This document shows, in pieces, positions 19,232 through 27,733 of a DNA stretch of 64,000 bases; the stretch's first letter is position 1, and each line of letters begins with the position of its first letter. The position numbers and the translations under genes were made by a program. Source of the DNA: RHLJ01 sp965222205. GTDB taxonomy: Bacteria; Bacteroidota; Rhodothermia; Balneolales; Balneolaceae. The notes below the pieces were generated by a model that searched no databases, had not been told where the DNA came from, and worked only from the letters and a program-made list of their open reading frames with translations. The stretch spans positions 1,054,001 through 1,118,000 of the forward strand of contig OZ244932.1 of NCBI GenBank assembly GCA_965222205.1. The letters are read 5' to 3'.

Positions 19232-20635
19232 TTATAGCTTTTCAAATTTTAAATTGGTTACTCTTCCCGCATCTAGTTCGAAACCAGTAATTTCTCCATC
19301 TATTCTGCTAAAGCGAAGCAACAGGTTTGATGTAGTAAAAGCATCAGCTCTCTCTACTGTTAGTTGCATAGGCTCTAGATGAGCCAGTTTTACATTTAAA
19401 GCATCGTTTTTAATAAATATACGATAGCTAACATCCAATTCATGAGAATAATAATCACCTTCAAAATCTTTTAAGTGTAAGGTAGAGGGAAGTTCTTTTT
19501 CCTCTATTTCGGTGTTTTGGTTATTGCTAAGGGATTCTTCTGAGGATCTTTCCTGCAATTTTTCCTTCAGAAGGATATCAGCCACTTGATAAGTTTTTCG
19601 TGTTGGGCTGGCATCTCCACGATTGGCTAGAATGATCACAGAAAATCTTTGATCCGGAAACCTTAATAATTGCGCGCGATAACCTGCAAGGCTACCGGCA
19701 TGACTCACAGTTCTCAATCCCCGGTATGTTCCATTTCTCAAAGCAAAGGCATAGCCGCTGCTTTCTCCATTATTAAGAAGTCCTTCTTCATGCATTTTAT
19801 TGATAATGGCCGGACCGCCTTTACCTAGCTTGTTGTCATAAAAATTGTTATCCCAAAGTGAGAGGTCTTCAATGGTAGAATACACTCCGCCTGATCCAAC
19901 TAAATCAAATCTCATAATCAAATTATTAAATCCATTGCCATCACTTTTCTTTTGATAGCTGAACACCTTGTTTTTGATTAGGTCAGTATTGTCGTCATAA
20001 AAAAGGGTGTTTTTCATCCCCAGTGGTTCAAAAATATACTGCCGAGCAAATGCACGTAACGATTGTCCCGCTGCTTTTTCTATAATCATCGACAGCATGA
20101 AATAGCACGAATTGCTATATAAATACTTCTCACCGGGCGGGAAATTCAACTCCTGTTGTCTTTTTATGAGATCATATACTTCATGTTCTTCAATATGATC
20201 CAGATAGTTTCGCCCTTTTAAATACATCAGGGTCAGATAGTCTCTTACACCACTGGTATGATGAATAAAGTTTCGGATAGTCAGGGGGGCATCATATTCA
20301 GGGAAATCCGGCAGGTATTTTTGGATCGGGTCGTCCAGATTTAACTTTCCCTGTTCTTCAAGAAGTAAAATGCTAAACGTAACAAATTGCTTAGAGACAG
20401 AACCTATGTAAAAAACAGAGGAAGGAGTTATTTCTATATCGTGTTCCAGATCGCCGATACCGTAGCCGTTTGCGTAAATCAACTCTCCATCTTTCATAAT
20501 TCCTAATGCCGCTCCGGGAACATCAGGTTTATCCCATTCCAAAAACAAGTTATCTATAGCTTGCTGTTCTTTGATCTGAGCAAATGAAAGAAGAGAAAAA
20601 AAGCATAAGAACAAGGTGAGTGTATATGTTTTCAT
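19232..20635 (-). CDS. Exported serine hydrolase of the beta-lactamase (class C/PBP4*) fold
   Basis: 467 residues from ATG 20635, which gives a signal peptide ending SLLSFAQ; a longer frame to 20668 adds only polar residues. The nucleophile motif SxxK is SVSK (79-82) and the tyrosine motif is YSN in KYLYSNSCYF. A C-terminal beta-rich domain of about 100 residues follows the core. Such proteins are D-peptidases, esterases or of unknown substrate more often than true beta-lactamases. It lies 3 bp before the DHFR-like gene. Confidence 0.88.
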   Translation of the reverse strand: MKTYTLTLFLCFFSLLSFAQIKEQQAIDNLFLEWDKPDVPGAALGIMKDGELIYANGYGIGDLEHDIEITPSSVFYIGSVSKQFVTFSILLLEEQGKLNLDDPIQKYLPDFPEYDAPLTIRNFIHHTSGVRDYLTLMYLKGRNYLDHIEEHEVYDLIKRQQELNFPPGEKYLYSNSCYFMLSMIIEKAAGQSLRAFARQYIFEPLGMKNTLFYDDNTDLIKNKVFSYQKKSDGNGFNNLIMRFDLVGSGGVYSTIEDLSLWDNNFYDNKLGKGGPAIINKMHEEGLLNNGESSGYAFALRNGTYRGLRTVSHAGSLAGYRAQLLRFPDQRFSVIILANRGDASPTRKTYQVADILLKEKLQERSSEESLSNNQNTEIEEKELPSTLHLKDFEGDYYSHELDVSYRIFIKNDALNVKLAHLEPMQLTVERADAFTTSNLLLRFSRIDGEITGFELDAGRVTNLKFEKL

Positions 20636-20781
20636 AGTCTGGTTTTTAATGAATTGAATTGATATCAAAATAAGACGCTTACTATTTTGGGAATAGTACT
20701 GAACGAATTCGAACTATGAAAATACCCATTTACATCTTTGGTGCTTTCATTCAATTCTTGCCAATCTTTAAGAAACTTCAG

Positions 20782-21543
20782 CTATTCATATAACTCATCA
20801 ATATCCGCTTTACTTATTTCAAAAAGTGTATGACCTATTTTCTCCGTTACGTCTTTAAAGAATCTCTCACCCTTTTCCTTAGTAGCTAATCTCGGATCGC
20901 CTGTCCCGGTATCTTCAGTAACCTTTGACCATTGACGTTCAGCCCACAGCCAGTTTTCACTAAAGGATTTGATTTTATTCTTCTTTTCTTTTCCTTCCCC
21001 CCATTTTTCGAGTGGTAAGACCCATTCAGGCTTTAAGTGTAACATCAAACTGGTTTCCATTTCTTCGGCATGATCTCCGTGATTCTCAAAATACTCGCTT
21101 CGTTCTAATGCTTTAAACCAGTCGGAGGTGCAAATAAACATATCCGGAAACTTTAGTCCCAATTCTCGCACAAAAGGTTTAAAATCATTTCCTCCATGAC
21201 TATTAAATATCATCAGTTTGTGAATATTCTGGCGATTCAGAACTTCAACAATATCACGCAAAATCATCAACTGGGTGCTTGGATTGAGATTAATATCGAG
21301 ATATATATCTGATTGTCCGGTGTTTACACCGAAAGGAATGGTAGGAAGTACAATTACCTTTGCACCCTTTTCCCACGCTATCCGTGCGGCTTCAGCAGAA
21401 AGAAATTCCGATTCAATAATATCCGTAGCATAGGGCAGATGATAGTTATGAGCTTCTGTCGCTCCCCACGGCAGGATAGCTAGTTCAAAATCAGCATCTT
21501 TAATATAATCCCAATTTGATTCGGCTAAGATGTAAGGTCGCAT
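20782..21543 (-). CDS. Creatininase-family amidohydrolase
   Basis: 253 residues. Metal-binding motifs are clear: LPWGATEAHNYHLPYATD near residue 25, FNSHGGNDF near 116, and GDHAEEMETSLML near 157. The family includes creatinine amidohydrolase, MftE-type peptidases and FAPy deformylase; nothing in the sequence fixes the substrate. The neighbouring peptide-related enzymes make a small amide a reasonable guess. A 178-bp gap follows before the plus-strand membrane genes. Confidence 0.88.
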   Translation of the reverse strand: MRPYILAESNWDYIKDADFELAILPWGATEAHNYHLPYATDIIESEFLSAEAARIAWEKGAKVIVLPTIPFGVNTGQSDIYLDINLNPSTQLMILRDIVEVLNRQNIHKLMIFNSHGGNDFKPFVRELGLKFPDMFICTSDWFKALERSEYFENHGDHAEEMETSLMLHLKPEWVLPLEKWGEGKEKKNKIKSFSENWLWAERQWSKVTEDTGTGDPRLATKEKGERFFKDVTEKIGHTLFEISKADIDELYE

Positions 21544-21721
21544 ATATATTTTTTATTTATGATATCAGCGTAATGAAATTCAATATTATAGCTTTCAATT
21601 TACAAACTTAAGCATCATAATAAAGACTCAGTTGGTGCTCACTATTGTCAAATTAGATCGAACGCTTTAAGTGATTAAATTAGTTGTCGGGAGAAAGTTT
21701 AAAACCAGATAATTATCCCGT

Positions 21722-22120
21722 ATGACTATAAAGACTATGTCAGTAACACTTCGCATTGCAGCAATCTATAATATTTTATGGGGAGCATGGGTTGTTCTTT
21801 TCCCTAACCACTTTTTTGAGCTCGTTGGAATGGAGCTGCCTTTGCATACGATGATCTGGCAGGGGATGGGTATGGTAATTGGTGTATACGGACTTGGATA
21901 CTGGTGGGCAGCCCGGGATCCACTAACTCACTGGCCCATTGTTGCAGTTGGGTTTCTCGGGAAGATATTAGGACCTATCGGATTTTTTGTAAACTACACA
22001 CAGGGAAAGGTACCCTTCGAATTTATCTATACTTTATTCACCAATGATTTCATCTGGTGGATTCCATTCTTTTTAATCCTAAAAAAAGCGAAAGAGGTAA
22101 AGAAGATTAAATGGATTTAA
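21722..22120 (+). CDS. Small multipass membrane protein, unknown
   Basis: 132 residues with four probable transmembrane helices (AAIYNILWGAWVVLF, MIWQGMGMVIGVYGLGYWW, WPIVAVGFLGKILGPIGFF, FIWWIPFFLIL) and a basic C-terminus. I do not recognise a characterised family. Its last 10 bases overlap the start of a DoxX-like membrane protein gene, so the two are translationally linked and may work together. Confidence 0.75.
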   Translation: MTIKTMSVTLRIAAIYNILWGAWVVLFPNHFFELVGMELPLHTMIWQGMGMVIGVYGLGYWWAARDPLTHWPIVAVGFLGKILGPIGFFVNYTQGKVPFEFIYTLFTNDFIWWIPFFLILKKAKEVKKIKWI

Positions 22121-22509
22121 GTAAAGCCAATCTATTTCTTCTTTCTGGGTTTTATGTTTTTGCAGGAGTTAATCATTTTATTAACCCTGAATTTTATTAT
22201 CCATTAATACCTGATTATTTAACATTTCATGAAGCCATTAACTACATAAGCGGACTCGCTGAAATACTCTTAGGGATCGGTGTTTTAGTAAATAAAACAA
22301 GAAGGCTTTCGAGTTATTTACTAGTAGCAATGTTGGTAAGCTTTATTCCTGCGCATGTTTATTTTATTCAAATCGGAAGCTGTATTGAAACAGGTTTGTG
22401 CGTCCCGGAATGGATCAGCTGGACTCGTTTATTAATTATTCACCCATTATTGATCCTTTGGGCTTTATCAGTCAGAAAACTGATAATTAGTTATTTGTTT
22501 ATGAAATAA
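22111..22509 (+). CDS. DoxX/MauE-like membrane protein
   Basis: 132 residues, four predicted helices. GFYVFAGVNHFINPEFYYPLIPDYL followed by YISGLAEILLGIGVL is typical of DoxX-like proteins; a pair of cysteines sits in a loop (GSCIETGLC). Function in this family is poorly known, with links to redox or sulphur chemistry. It overlaps the preceding membrane gene by 10 bp and its 3' end overlaps the convergent DUF3667 gene by 11 bp. Confidence 0.8.
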   Translation: MDLSKANLFLLSGFYVFAGVNHFINPEFYYPLIPDYLTFHEAINYISGLAEILLGIGVLVNKTRRLSSYLLVAMLVSFIPAHVYFIQIGSCIETGLCVPEWISWTRLLIIHPLLILWALSVRKLIISYLFMK

Positions 22510-23248
22510 TTTCAGAAAAAGAGAAAACTAAAAACAATACCAGTACCAGCAATACCAGATATAATATATAGGTGAATATAAACCGGAATACTACAGATAC
22601 AGGTCTATGTTTTAAGAAGAACTGCATGAAAACGAAAAGCGCATATCCTATTGAAGTTCCCAGAGTGAGTATAACCAACAAGTCGGTATCCCCGAATAAA
22701 AAGATAAGCATAGCCGAAACAGAATATATAATGGCTTGTTGTCCGGTTATGTACGCGTTAAGTACTACATGTTCCAGATAGTTGCATCTCGACTTTAAAA
22801 ATGTAAAATAAGAAGCCAGAGAAAATACCGGAATAAGTATTAAAGTGGTATATGCATAGTTTCCTGTGAACCATTTAAGAATCGCCAATGTTTTACCATC
22901 TACTTCAGAATCATTTGGGCCACTTGCAAACCCGGTTACAAAATCATTCATGAAGGTGTCACTTTCCAGGAAACGCGCGACAAAGAAATAGACAGTAGAC
23001 AATATCAGTACATATCCGATCGGTTTAAAATGCTGTTTTCTTTTGCCATCAAGATATTCTCGAATACTATGTCCCGGTCTTATGAAAAGCTCCTTTAAGG
23101 AATAGAAGAACCCTCTGTTGATTTGAAAAACACTATCGGATAAATCATCAAGAAAACTGGAGAAATTGATTCTGCTAACGCTGGTACTTTGACCGCAATG
23201 CTTACAGTAATCCCCATCAACAAGTTGGCTACAGTTTTTACAGTTCAT
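22499..23248 (-). CDS. DUF3667 membrane protein with N-terminal zinc ribbon
   Basis: 249 residues. CKNCSQLVDGDYCKHCGQ at the N-terminus is a four-cysteine zinc ribbon, then FNRGFFYSLKELFIRPGHSIREYL-like residues 40-65 (here starting INRGFF) and four or five hydrophobic helices to the C-terminus. This is the DUF3667 arrangement common in Bacteroidota. No function is known. It ends inside the convergent DoxX-like gene. Confidence 0.85.
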   Translation of the reverse strand: MNCKNCSQLVDGDYCKHCGQSTSVSRINFSSFLDDLSDSVFQINRGFFYSLKELFIRPGHSIREYLDGKRKQHFKPIGYVLILSTVYFFVARFLESDTFMNDFVTGFASGPNDSEVDGKTLAILKWFTGNYAYTTLILIPVFSLASYFTFLKSRCNYLEHVVLNAYITGQQAIIYSVSAMLIFLFGDTDLLVILTLGTSIGYALFVFMQFFLKHRPVSVVFRFIFTYILYLVLLVLVLFLVFSFSEIIS

Positions 23249-23361
23249 TTAGGAAGTAAACAGCTATTAAGGGTGCTTGGCTTACCAATTTATTGAGGAC
23301 AGGGATGAATTGCTTTGGAATTTTGAACTTTAAAAAAAGAAGGTAGTTCTATTTATTTCAA

Positions 23362-24192
23362 TTAACCATTCACATTAAAATTAGCATAAAAAACTCCTTC
23401 ATGATTCATGAAAGTGCCTTCTTTTTTGTTGAGGTCTAATTTCCCACCTTCAAAATTCGTAGCAGGAAATCCTAATTCATGAAAAATACAGGCCGTAGCG
23501 GCAAAGTCCCAGATGCTGCCACCTCCGGTTTCTTTTTTTGGAAATTTAATCATACAAGCAGGACCATGTTCCAATACCCGGATACCATTCATTACAGAAG
23601 CCCCGCCAGACATTTCTTTGAACTCATTCAAACCAAATTCATGGATGTACTTTTGTAAAAGATTTTCCAACTCTGATAACCGTGGGGTATCTTTTAGTTT
23701 CTTATCCGTTACATACGTTAAATAGTCATTTCTATTCCGGATTTGCCACGGAGATCCATTTTTTAATGCGCCATTTCCTTTAGTAGCGTGATAGATAGTA
23801 TCCGTAGTTGGGTCGTAAACTACACCGATGTATGGAGTCCCATCCTTAGCAATTAAGGCGATGGAAACAGAAAAACCAGGTTCTTTATTTATAAAATTCA
23901 GTGTTCCGTCAATAGGATCAATACACCAGAAAAAATCCTTTTCGAACCGACTTCCATCATCTTCAGTTTCTTCGGTAAGCAACGCAATATCAAACTCTTC
24001 ACAAATGGGAAGAAGATGAGATAAAATTATGTTTTCACACTCTCTGTCAACTTTTGTAACTACCTGTGAAGCATAGTTGGTTCCGCCTTCTTTTTTTTCA
24101 AAGGCGACATCCTTTTCCATATATTTTTTTATGTGTTTCCCGGCAGCAAGTGCCGCTTTGATGGCGATATCGGTAAGGTGTTTCAAATTCAT
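23362..24192 (-). CDS. Inositol monophosphatase/CysQ-family phosphatase
   Basis: 276 residues. Metal-site motifs are LLTEETEDD, CIDPIDGTLNF and WDFAATACIFHELG. The lithium-sensitive phosphatase fold covers inositol phosphatase, 3'-phosphoadenosine phosphatase and histidinol phosphatase, and the motifs do not decide among them. The gene overlaps the upstream kinase-like gene by 4 bp, suggesting that the two act on one pathway, for example kinase and phosphatase on a small alcohol. Confidence 0.85.
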   Translation of the reverse strand: MNLKHLTDIAIKAALAAGKHIKKYMEKDVAFEKKEGGTNYASQVVTKVDRECENIILSHLLPICEEFDIALLTEETEDDGSRFEKDFFWCIDPIDGTLNFINKEPGFSVSIALIAKDGTPYIGVVYDPTTDTIYHATKGNGALKNGSPWQIRNRNDYLTYVTDKKLKDTPRLSELENLLQKYIHEFGLNEFKEMSGGASVMNGIRVLEHGPACMIKFPKKETGGGSIWDFAATACIFHELGFPATNFEGGKLDLNKKEGTFMNHEGVFYANFNVNG

Positions 24193-25142
24193 ATTGAGAG
24201 ATGTTCGATTATTTCTTTAGTAACCCGTTCACTATAACTGTTGATTTTCCAGTGTCCCGGACTCCAACCTTTTAGAAAGCGATGGAAATCTGCCCAGGCT
24301 ACCCGGTATAGAGAACGCCATTCTTGTTCCAACTCCTTACTTGGTTCTTCCAATTCGTGTTGTAAATATCCGAAATAGGTATCAAGAATTTGTTCTTCCA
24401 GTCGTTCGCATTCAATTTCATTCAGACAACTTCCGATAAAATAGGCGACATCTTTAATCCCGCATCCGCCGCCCACATACTGAAAATCCACTGCTGCTAC
24501 GTTTCCCTCCTCAGCGAAACAGAAATTTGCTAACTTAGCATCACCGTGTACAAAGGTTTTGTAAGTGCAGGTATTTAATTTTTGGTCAATGAAAGGGGCA
24601 GCTTCTTTTAATCTCTGATCATCCAATGCGGCTAATTCCTGTGGACGGGTTTCCAGATGCCAGTAGGTTCCGGTTTGCCAAAGTCCGTTCGGCTCCCGAC
24701 CAAGATAACTGGCATGAAATTGTGCAAGCCATTTCAAACACTCCGTAATATCTTCCCAGTTAACCGATTGCTTTCTTAACGGAAAGCCTGCTTCATCCAG
24801 ATCTTCAAGAACAATTAGCGCTTCATCACCCTGAGAAAAAATACCTAAACAATGGGGGAGACGTGCCTTGCTTTGGGCACTGTAGTGCTCATACCATTTT
24901 GTTTCTACCTCATAAGATCTAAGCTTTCGCTGGTGACCGATATCGGTATTCCAGCCACGGGGATGTTTTTTATTTCCCGCTAATTGAATGTGCTTAACTA
25001 CAACACTTTTACATGGAACATTCTCCAGTTCCAGTCGCTTAATACTCCCATACCCACTCCACAATTCCTGGATAATCTCTTTTTCAATAAAGGACGAGGC
25101 TCCTGTAATTTCCGAAATAGCCGATCTGATAAAATCACTCAT
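24189..25142 (-). CDS. EcKL/aminoglycoside-phosphotransferase-like kinase
   Basis: 317 residues. FVHGDAKLANFCF holds the catalytic Asp and AVDFQYVGGGCGIKDVAYFIG is the metal-binding block in the form typical of the ecdysteroid-kinase-like/DUF1679 group. VLEDLDEAGFPLR is the hinge. These kinases phosphorylate small hydroxylated molecules; the substrate here is unknown. It precedes and overlaps the phosphatase gene. It is the last ordinary gene before the cassette-like region. Confidence 0.82.
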   Translation of the reverse strand: MSDFIRSAISEITGASSFIEKEIIQELWSGYGSIKRLELENVPCKSVVVKHIQLAGNKKHPRGWNTDIGHQRKLRSYEVETKWYEHYSAQSKARLPHCLGIFSQGDEALIVLEDLDEAGFPLRKQSVNWEDITECLKWLAQFHASYLGREPNGLWQTGTYWHLETRPQELAALDDQRLKEAAPFIDQKLNTCTYKTFVHGDAKLANFCFAEEGNVAAVDFQYVGGGCGIKDVAYFIGSCLNEIECERLEEQILDTYFGYLQHELEEPSKELEQEWRSLYRVAWADFHRFLKGWSPGHWKINSYSERVTKEIIEHLSI

Positions 25143-25213
25143 ACACCCTAAAGATAAGAAAGTATCAGAAGGGATTTTGAAGAAGAGCGGAGTGAATTCT
25201 TCTCCAACGACCC

Positions 25214-25236
25214 GCTATGATGAGTGGGGATTAGAA
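25214..25236. repeat. 23-bp repeat copy A (half of an attC-like palindrome)
   Basis: Starting GCTATGATGAGTGGGG, these 23 bases are identical to 33700-33722, where they form the left arm of an attC-like palindrome. Here the pairing right arm is absent, so this is a half site. It lies 3' of the VOC gene, where that gene's site would be expected, and marks the left edge of the accessory region. Confidence 0.75.
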
Positions 25237-25336
25237 TGCACAAATCTTTCGGTTAAGCACAAAATTTGATGCGAGCCAAAACCATTGATTTTACTGTCAT
25301 TTCGCCTATTTTTCTATACATTCTTACCTGCAGTTT

Positions 25337-25753
25337 TTATTCTTTTATCAGTCCTTTATTTTTCTCGTTCGGTTCAATCAAGTCCCACAAATTTCCATAT
25401 AAGTCCTCAAATACTGCAACAGTTCCATATTCAAACTCAGTTGGAGGCCTCACGAAACTTACTTCTCTTTCTGTCATTTTGTTATAGTCTCTCCAAAAAT
25501 CATCTGTGAAGAGAAAAAATCCAACTCGTCCTCCTGTCTGATTTCCAATACTCTCTGCTTGTCGTTCATTGGCGGCTTTGGCAAGTAACAAGCAACATTC
25601 TTTTGCTCCTGTTGGTGCAACCATTACCCATCTTTTCTTTTCATCTATTTTCGTGTCCTCAAGTAGTGTGAAATCTAATTTTTTAGTGTAGAATTCAATT
25701 GCGTCATCATAATCTTTTACCACTAATGCAATATGTGATATCCTTTGGTACAT
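25337..25753 (-). CDS. VOC-fold (glyoxalase/bleomycin-resistance-like) protein
   Basis: 138 residues. RISHIALVVKDYDDAIEFYTKKL is a standard N-terminal VOC module, FRPPTEFEYGTVAVFEDLYGNLWDLIEP-like residues 100-130 (starting VRPPTEFEYG) the second, with metal-type His and Glu residues. Such single-domain VOC proteins are often carried on mobile cassettes. The gene is the first of the minus-strand accessory set, flanked by a 23-bp half-site on its 3' side and two attC-like palindromes on its 5' side. Confidence 0.85.
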   Translation of the reverse strand: MYQRISHIALVVKDYDDAIEFYTKKLDFTLLEDTKIDEKKRWVMVAPTGAKECCLLLAKAANERQAESIGNQTGGRVGFFLFTDDFWRDYNKMTEREVSFVRPPTEFEYGTVAVFEDLYGNLWDLIEPNEKNKGLIKE

Positions 25754-25779
25754 TTTCTTCGTTCGTTTTAATTGCAGGT

Positions 25780-25861
25780 AACGTGCCAGGCTTGTTCAGT
25801 TGATTTTACCCATTGAATTTAGTTAGGGTGGGGAAGAGTTGCTACTCAACGCCTGAACGTT
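25780..25861 (-). repeat. attC-like imperfect palindrome (no gene of its own)
   Basis: Left arm AACGTGCCAGGC (25780-25791) pairs with right arm GCCTGAACGTT (25851-25861) apart from small bulges. The central 59 bases are variable. It is followed by a second such site 40 bp away with no gene between, suggesting a cassette was lost. Weaker than the other sites. Confidence 0.45.
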
Positions 25862-25900
25862 GCAGGATTCGTTGGAAAAGAGAAGTGGAGCAAGTTCATC

Positions 25901-25972
25901 CTCAACGTACTGTGTATAATGAAGTAGCGTCCCGCAGGCCCTACGCACTATACACATTATTGCAAACTGACC
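25901..25972 (-). repeat. attC-like palindrome 3' of the MarR operon
   Basis: TGTGTATA (25911-25918) pairs with TATACACA (25949-25956). An inner imperfect stem (GTAGCG against CTACGC-like bases) lies between. On the minus strand the distal box reads TACGTTGAGG and the proximal one TGCAATAATG, comparable to the boxes of the other sites. It ends 12 bp before the marR stop codon on that strand. Confidence 0.6.
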
Positions 25973-25983
25973 TTTCTACTATT

Positions 25984-26589
25984 TTACCCTATTGCTTCGT
26001 GTTCAGGACAGTCCACACGAATTTCAGATTCGGCTAGTTTCATTTTCAGCAAATTACAATAATGAATTCCGGTTTCGACTTTGTAAAAAGAGCAAGTAAA
26101 ACACATACGCTGAATGGTAATGATCCCTGACTTATTTAAGTCATAAATCAAATTCAACAATCCATTTAGTATTGTCGCTTTTTGTTCTTGTGTAAGTTTT
26201 TCAAGGGGTTGCTCAATTGAAGAAGCAAAGAACGATACTTTCTTAGCCACTTTTTTTCCTTCTTCAGTTAAAGAAAGTGTATAGCTTCTTGTATCAATAG
26301 GGTCAGTTTCTTTGGTAACTAATGATTTAGCGAGTAGTACTTTTACGCTATCGCTTATGGTGGCTTTGGTCATATTGAACTCATCTGCCAAATATCCCAC
26401 TTTACATTTTTCTACAGAATGAAATTGAATAAATATCAAGATTTGAATTTGAATAGGGCTTAATGAGTTCTCCTTACTTTCAATCCACAGTAACACTCTG
26501 AATGCTTCCGAAATTCGTTCCAGAGCAACTACAATTCGGCTTTCAATATTTTGGTTTTGTTCGTTTAAATGAAACGATGGCTTATTCAT
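25984..26589 (-). CDS. MarR-family regulator with C-terminal cysteine cluster
   Basis: 201 residues. The winged helix spans about 45-115 (VGYLADEFNMTKATISDSVKVL is recognition helix, DTRSYTLSLTEEG the wing). Beyond the normal MarR end is an extra segment with C163, C166, C178, C194 and H197 (MCFTCSFY, HYCNLL, VDCPEH), arranged as if to bind a metal or Fe-S cluster. This suggests a redox- or NO-sensing function. Last gene of a four-gene operon with a haemoglobin; a perfect 19-bp palindrome before the first gene is its probable operator. Confidence 0.85.
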   Translation of the reverse strand: MNKPSFHLNEQNQNIESRIVVALERISEAFRVLLWIESKENSLSPIQIQILIFIQFHSVEKCKVGYLADEFNMTKATISDSVKVLLAKSLVTKETDPIDTRSYTLSLTEEGKKVAKKVSFFASSIEQPLEKLTQEQKATILNGLLNLIYDLNKSGIITIQRMCFTCSFYKVETGIHYCNLLKMKLAESEIRVDCPEHEAIG

Positions 26590-26960
26590 ACCAATTGAAT
26601 CTTATGCAACATTATTCTTGCTATGTTTCCTGCCCTTAATTTTGCTTCATTAGCTTTTTCTCCAAAGAATAGTTCATCAACGGTATGATTAAACAATTGT
26701 AACCACTCTGCAAACTCATTGCTTGTCAGTTCTGTTGTTTTACTTAAGGCAATATGTTTTTGCATTGGGTTGCCCGAAAAACTGTGTTCACCCAATAAGA
26801 TACTTGCCCAAAACGAATACATTCTAGGAAGATGGGTCTCCCAATTTACTTTGGCTACATCGTTAAAAATATGACCCAATACAGGATTGCTTCTCACTCT
26901 ATCGTAGAACGAATCAACTAATAATTCTATATCCTTTCGGTTAGAGATATCCGATTTCAT
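26586..26960 (-). CDS. Group III truncated haemoglobin
   Basis: About 124 residues from ATG 26960, which overlaps the preceding gene's stop as ATGA; a TTG two codons earlier is less likely. LVDSFYDRVRSNPVLGHIFNDV is the B/C/E region, WETHLPRMYSFWASILLG is characteristic of group III, and the proximal haem histidine is H69 in PMQKHIALS. These proteins bind O2 or NO and are linked to nitrosative or low-oxygen stress. Overlaps marR by 4 bp. Confidence 0.88.
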   Translation of the reverse strand: MKSDISNRKDIELLVDSFYDRVRSNPVLGHIFNDVAKVNWETHLPRMYSFWASILLGEHSFSGNPMQKHIALSKTTELTSNEFAEWLQLFNHTVDELFFGEKANEAKLRAGNIARIMLHKIQLV

Positions 26961-27220
26961 TTGCAATTTTCCATTTCAATAATAAAGTATCCTTTTTGCC
27001 TTATTGTAGCTTCCCATCGTGGCTTAACTGTTTCAATATGACAAAACCTACATTCTTTTGATGTTAATGGTTGTCCGTGCTGTCCTTTAATTTTTAAATA
27101 CTCTTTGCCATATCTATAAATGCTGGCAGTATCGTCCATTTCTTGGGGTACAATAATGTCAAAATGCATTACACTACCATCTTTCTTAGTTACATAAGTG
27201 TCCCAAACTGCTACTTTCAT
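26957..27220 (-). CDS. DUF2024-family protein
   Basis: 87 residues from ATG 27220; the longer frame to 27274 is not supported by family length. MKVAVWDTYVTKKDGSVMHFDIIVP is the family start, and KECRFCHIETVKPRW has a CxxC that may bind metal. Function unknown. The TGA overlaps the haemoglobin ATG. Its regular place beside a thioredoxin-like protein and a haemoglobin suggests a shared stress role, which is inference only. Confidence 0.82.
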   Translation of the reverse strand: MKVAVWDTYVTKKDGSVMHFDIIVPQEMDDTASIYRYGKEYLKIKGQHGQPLTSKECRFCHIETVKPRWEATIRQKGYFIIEMENCK

Positions 27221-27279
27221 CAATACAATAAATTTAAACCCCACAAAGATAGGAATCCTAACTTTGTGGAGCAAATTTT

Positions 27280-27513
27280 TTAACCCTTTACATCTGCCAT
27301 TGATGCACCATAGTTGATGTGTAATACATTTCCGCTTGGAGTTAACAAAGCTGGAACAGAGTTTATTCCTGCATTTTCCGCTTCAGAAATTCTGTTCCGA
27401 TCTTCTCCAATGTTTACTACTTCAACATTTTCAGCTCCTACTAAATTAACGATGTCGTGTTCTGCACTTACACAAACTGGACATCCTGCGTGATAGAAAA
27501 TTGATTTACTCAT
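27280..27513 (-). CDS. Small thioredoxin/glutaredoxin-like protein
   Basis: 77 residues with the redox motif CPVC (C11, C14) at the start of the first helix, VVNIGEDRN, and the cis-proline segment INSVPALLTPSG. It lacks the last strands of thioredoxin and is closest in size to glutaredoxin-like thiol carriers. First gene of the operon, 43 bp downstream of the palindromic operator. Confidence 0.85.
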   Translation of the reverse strand: MSKSIFYHAGCPVCVSAEHDIVNLVGAENVEVVNIGEDRNRISEAENAGINSVPALLTPSGNVLHINYGASMADVKG

Positions 27514-27555
27514 TTTATTATTTAATTAGGTTAATGCATTATTGCAGAATGAATA

Positions 27556-27574
27556 TAGTAAGGAATCCTTACTA
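27556..27574. promoter_or_regulatory. Perfect palindrome, probable MarR operator
   Basis: TAGTAAGGA-A-TCCTTACTA, nine-base arms about a single central base, 43 bp upstream of the thioredoxin-like gene. Size and symmetry fit a MarR dimer site, and the operon encodes a MarR protein, so negative autoregulation is the simplest reading. Confidence 0.75.
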
Positions 27575-27631
27575 AACAAATTTTAAGACGAATTTATTTA
27601 AATGGGAAGAGTAGCATGGTAAATTTCTAAC

Positions 27632-27689
27632 TTAGCCGGCATGTTGAAGATGAAGAGTTGAGCGAATTCTGCTTCAACTTCCTAGCTAA
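27632..27689 (-). repeat. attC-like site 3' of the beta-lactamase-fold lipoprotein gene
   Basis: TTAGC-6-GTTGAAG (27632-27649) pairs exactly with CTTCAAC-6-GCTAA (27672-27689): two paired boxes on each side separated by equal unpaired 6-base spacers, with a 22-base loop. This two-box plus internal-loop design is that of integron attC sites (R and L boxes with an unpaired central spacer). It lies 45 bp after the gene's stop. Confidence 0.65.
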
Positions 27690-27733
27690 ATACATTAACC
27701 GATGAATGGAGGCTATTGATATTTTAGCCTTAG

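Noticed and set aside
19232..20635. Reading the two beta-lactamase-fold proteins as antibiotic-resistance genes
   Set aside because: They carry SxxK and YxN but their overall form is that of D-peptidase/esterase-like serine hydrolases; no resistance claim is supported.
25266..25509. Plus-strand frames overlapping the VOC gene
   Set aside because: Hydrophobic antisense translations of the VOC gene with no family features.
25813..26037. 74-codon plus-strand frame between the VOC and MarR genes
   Set aside because: It runs through two attC-like palindromes and into the antisense of marR; no protein-like features.
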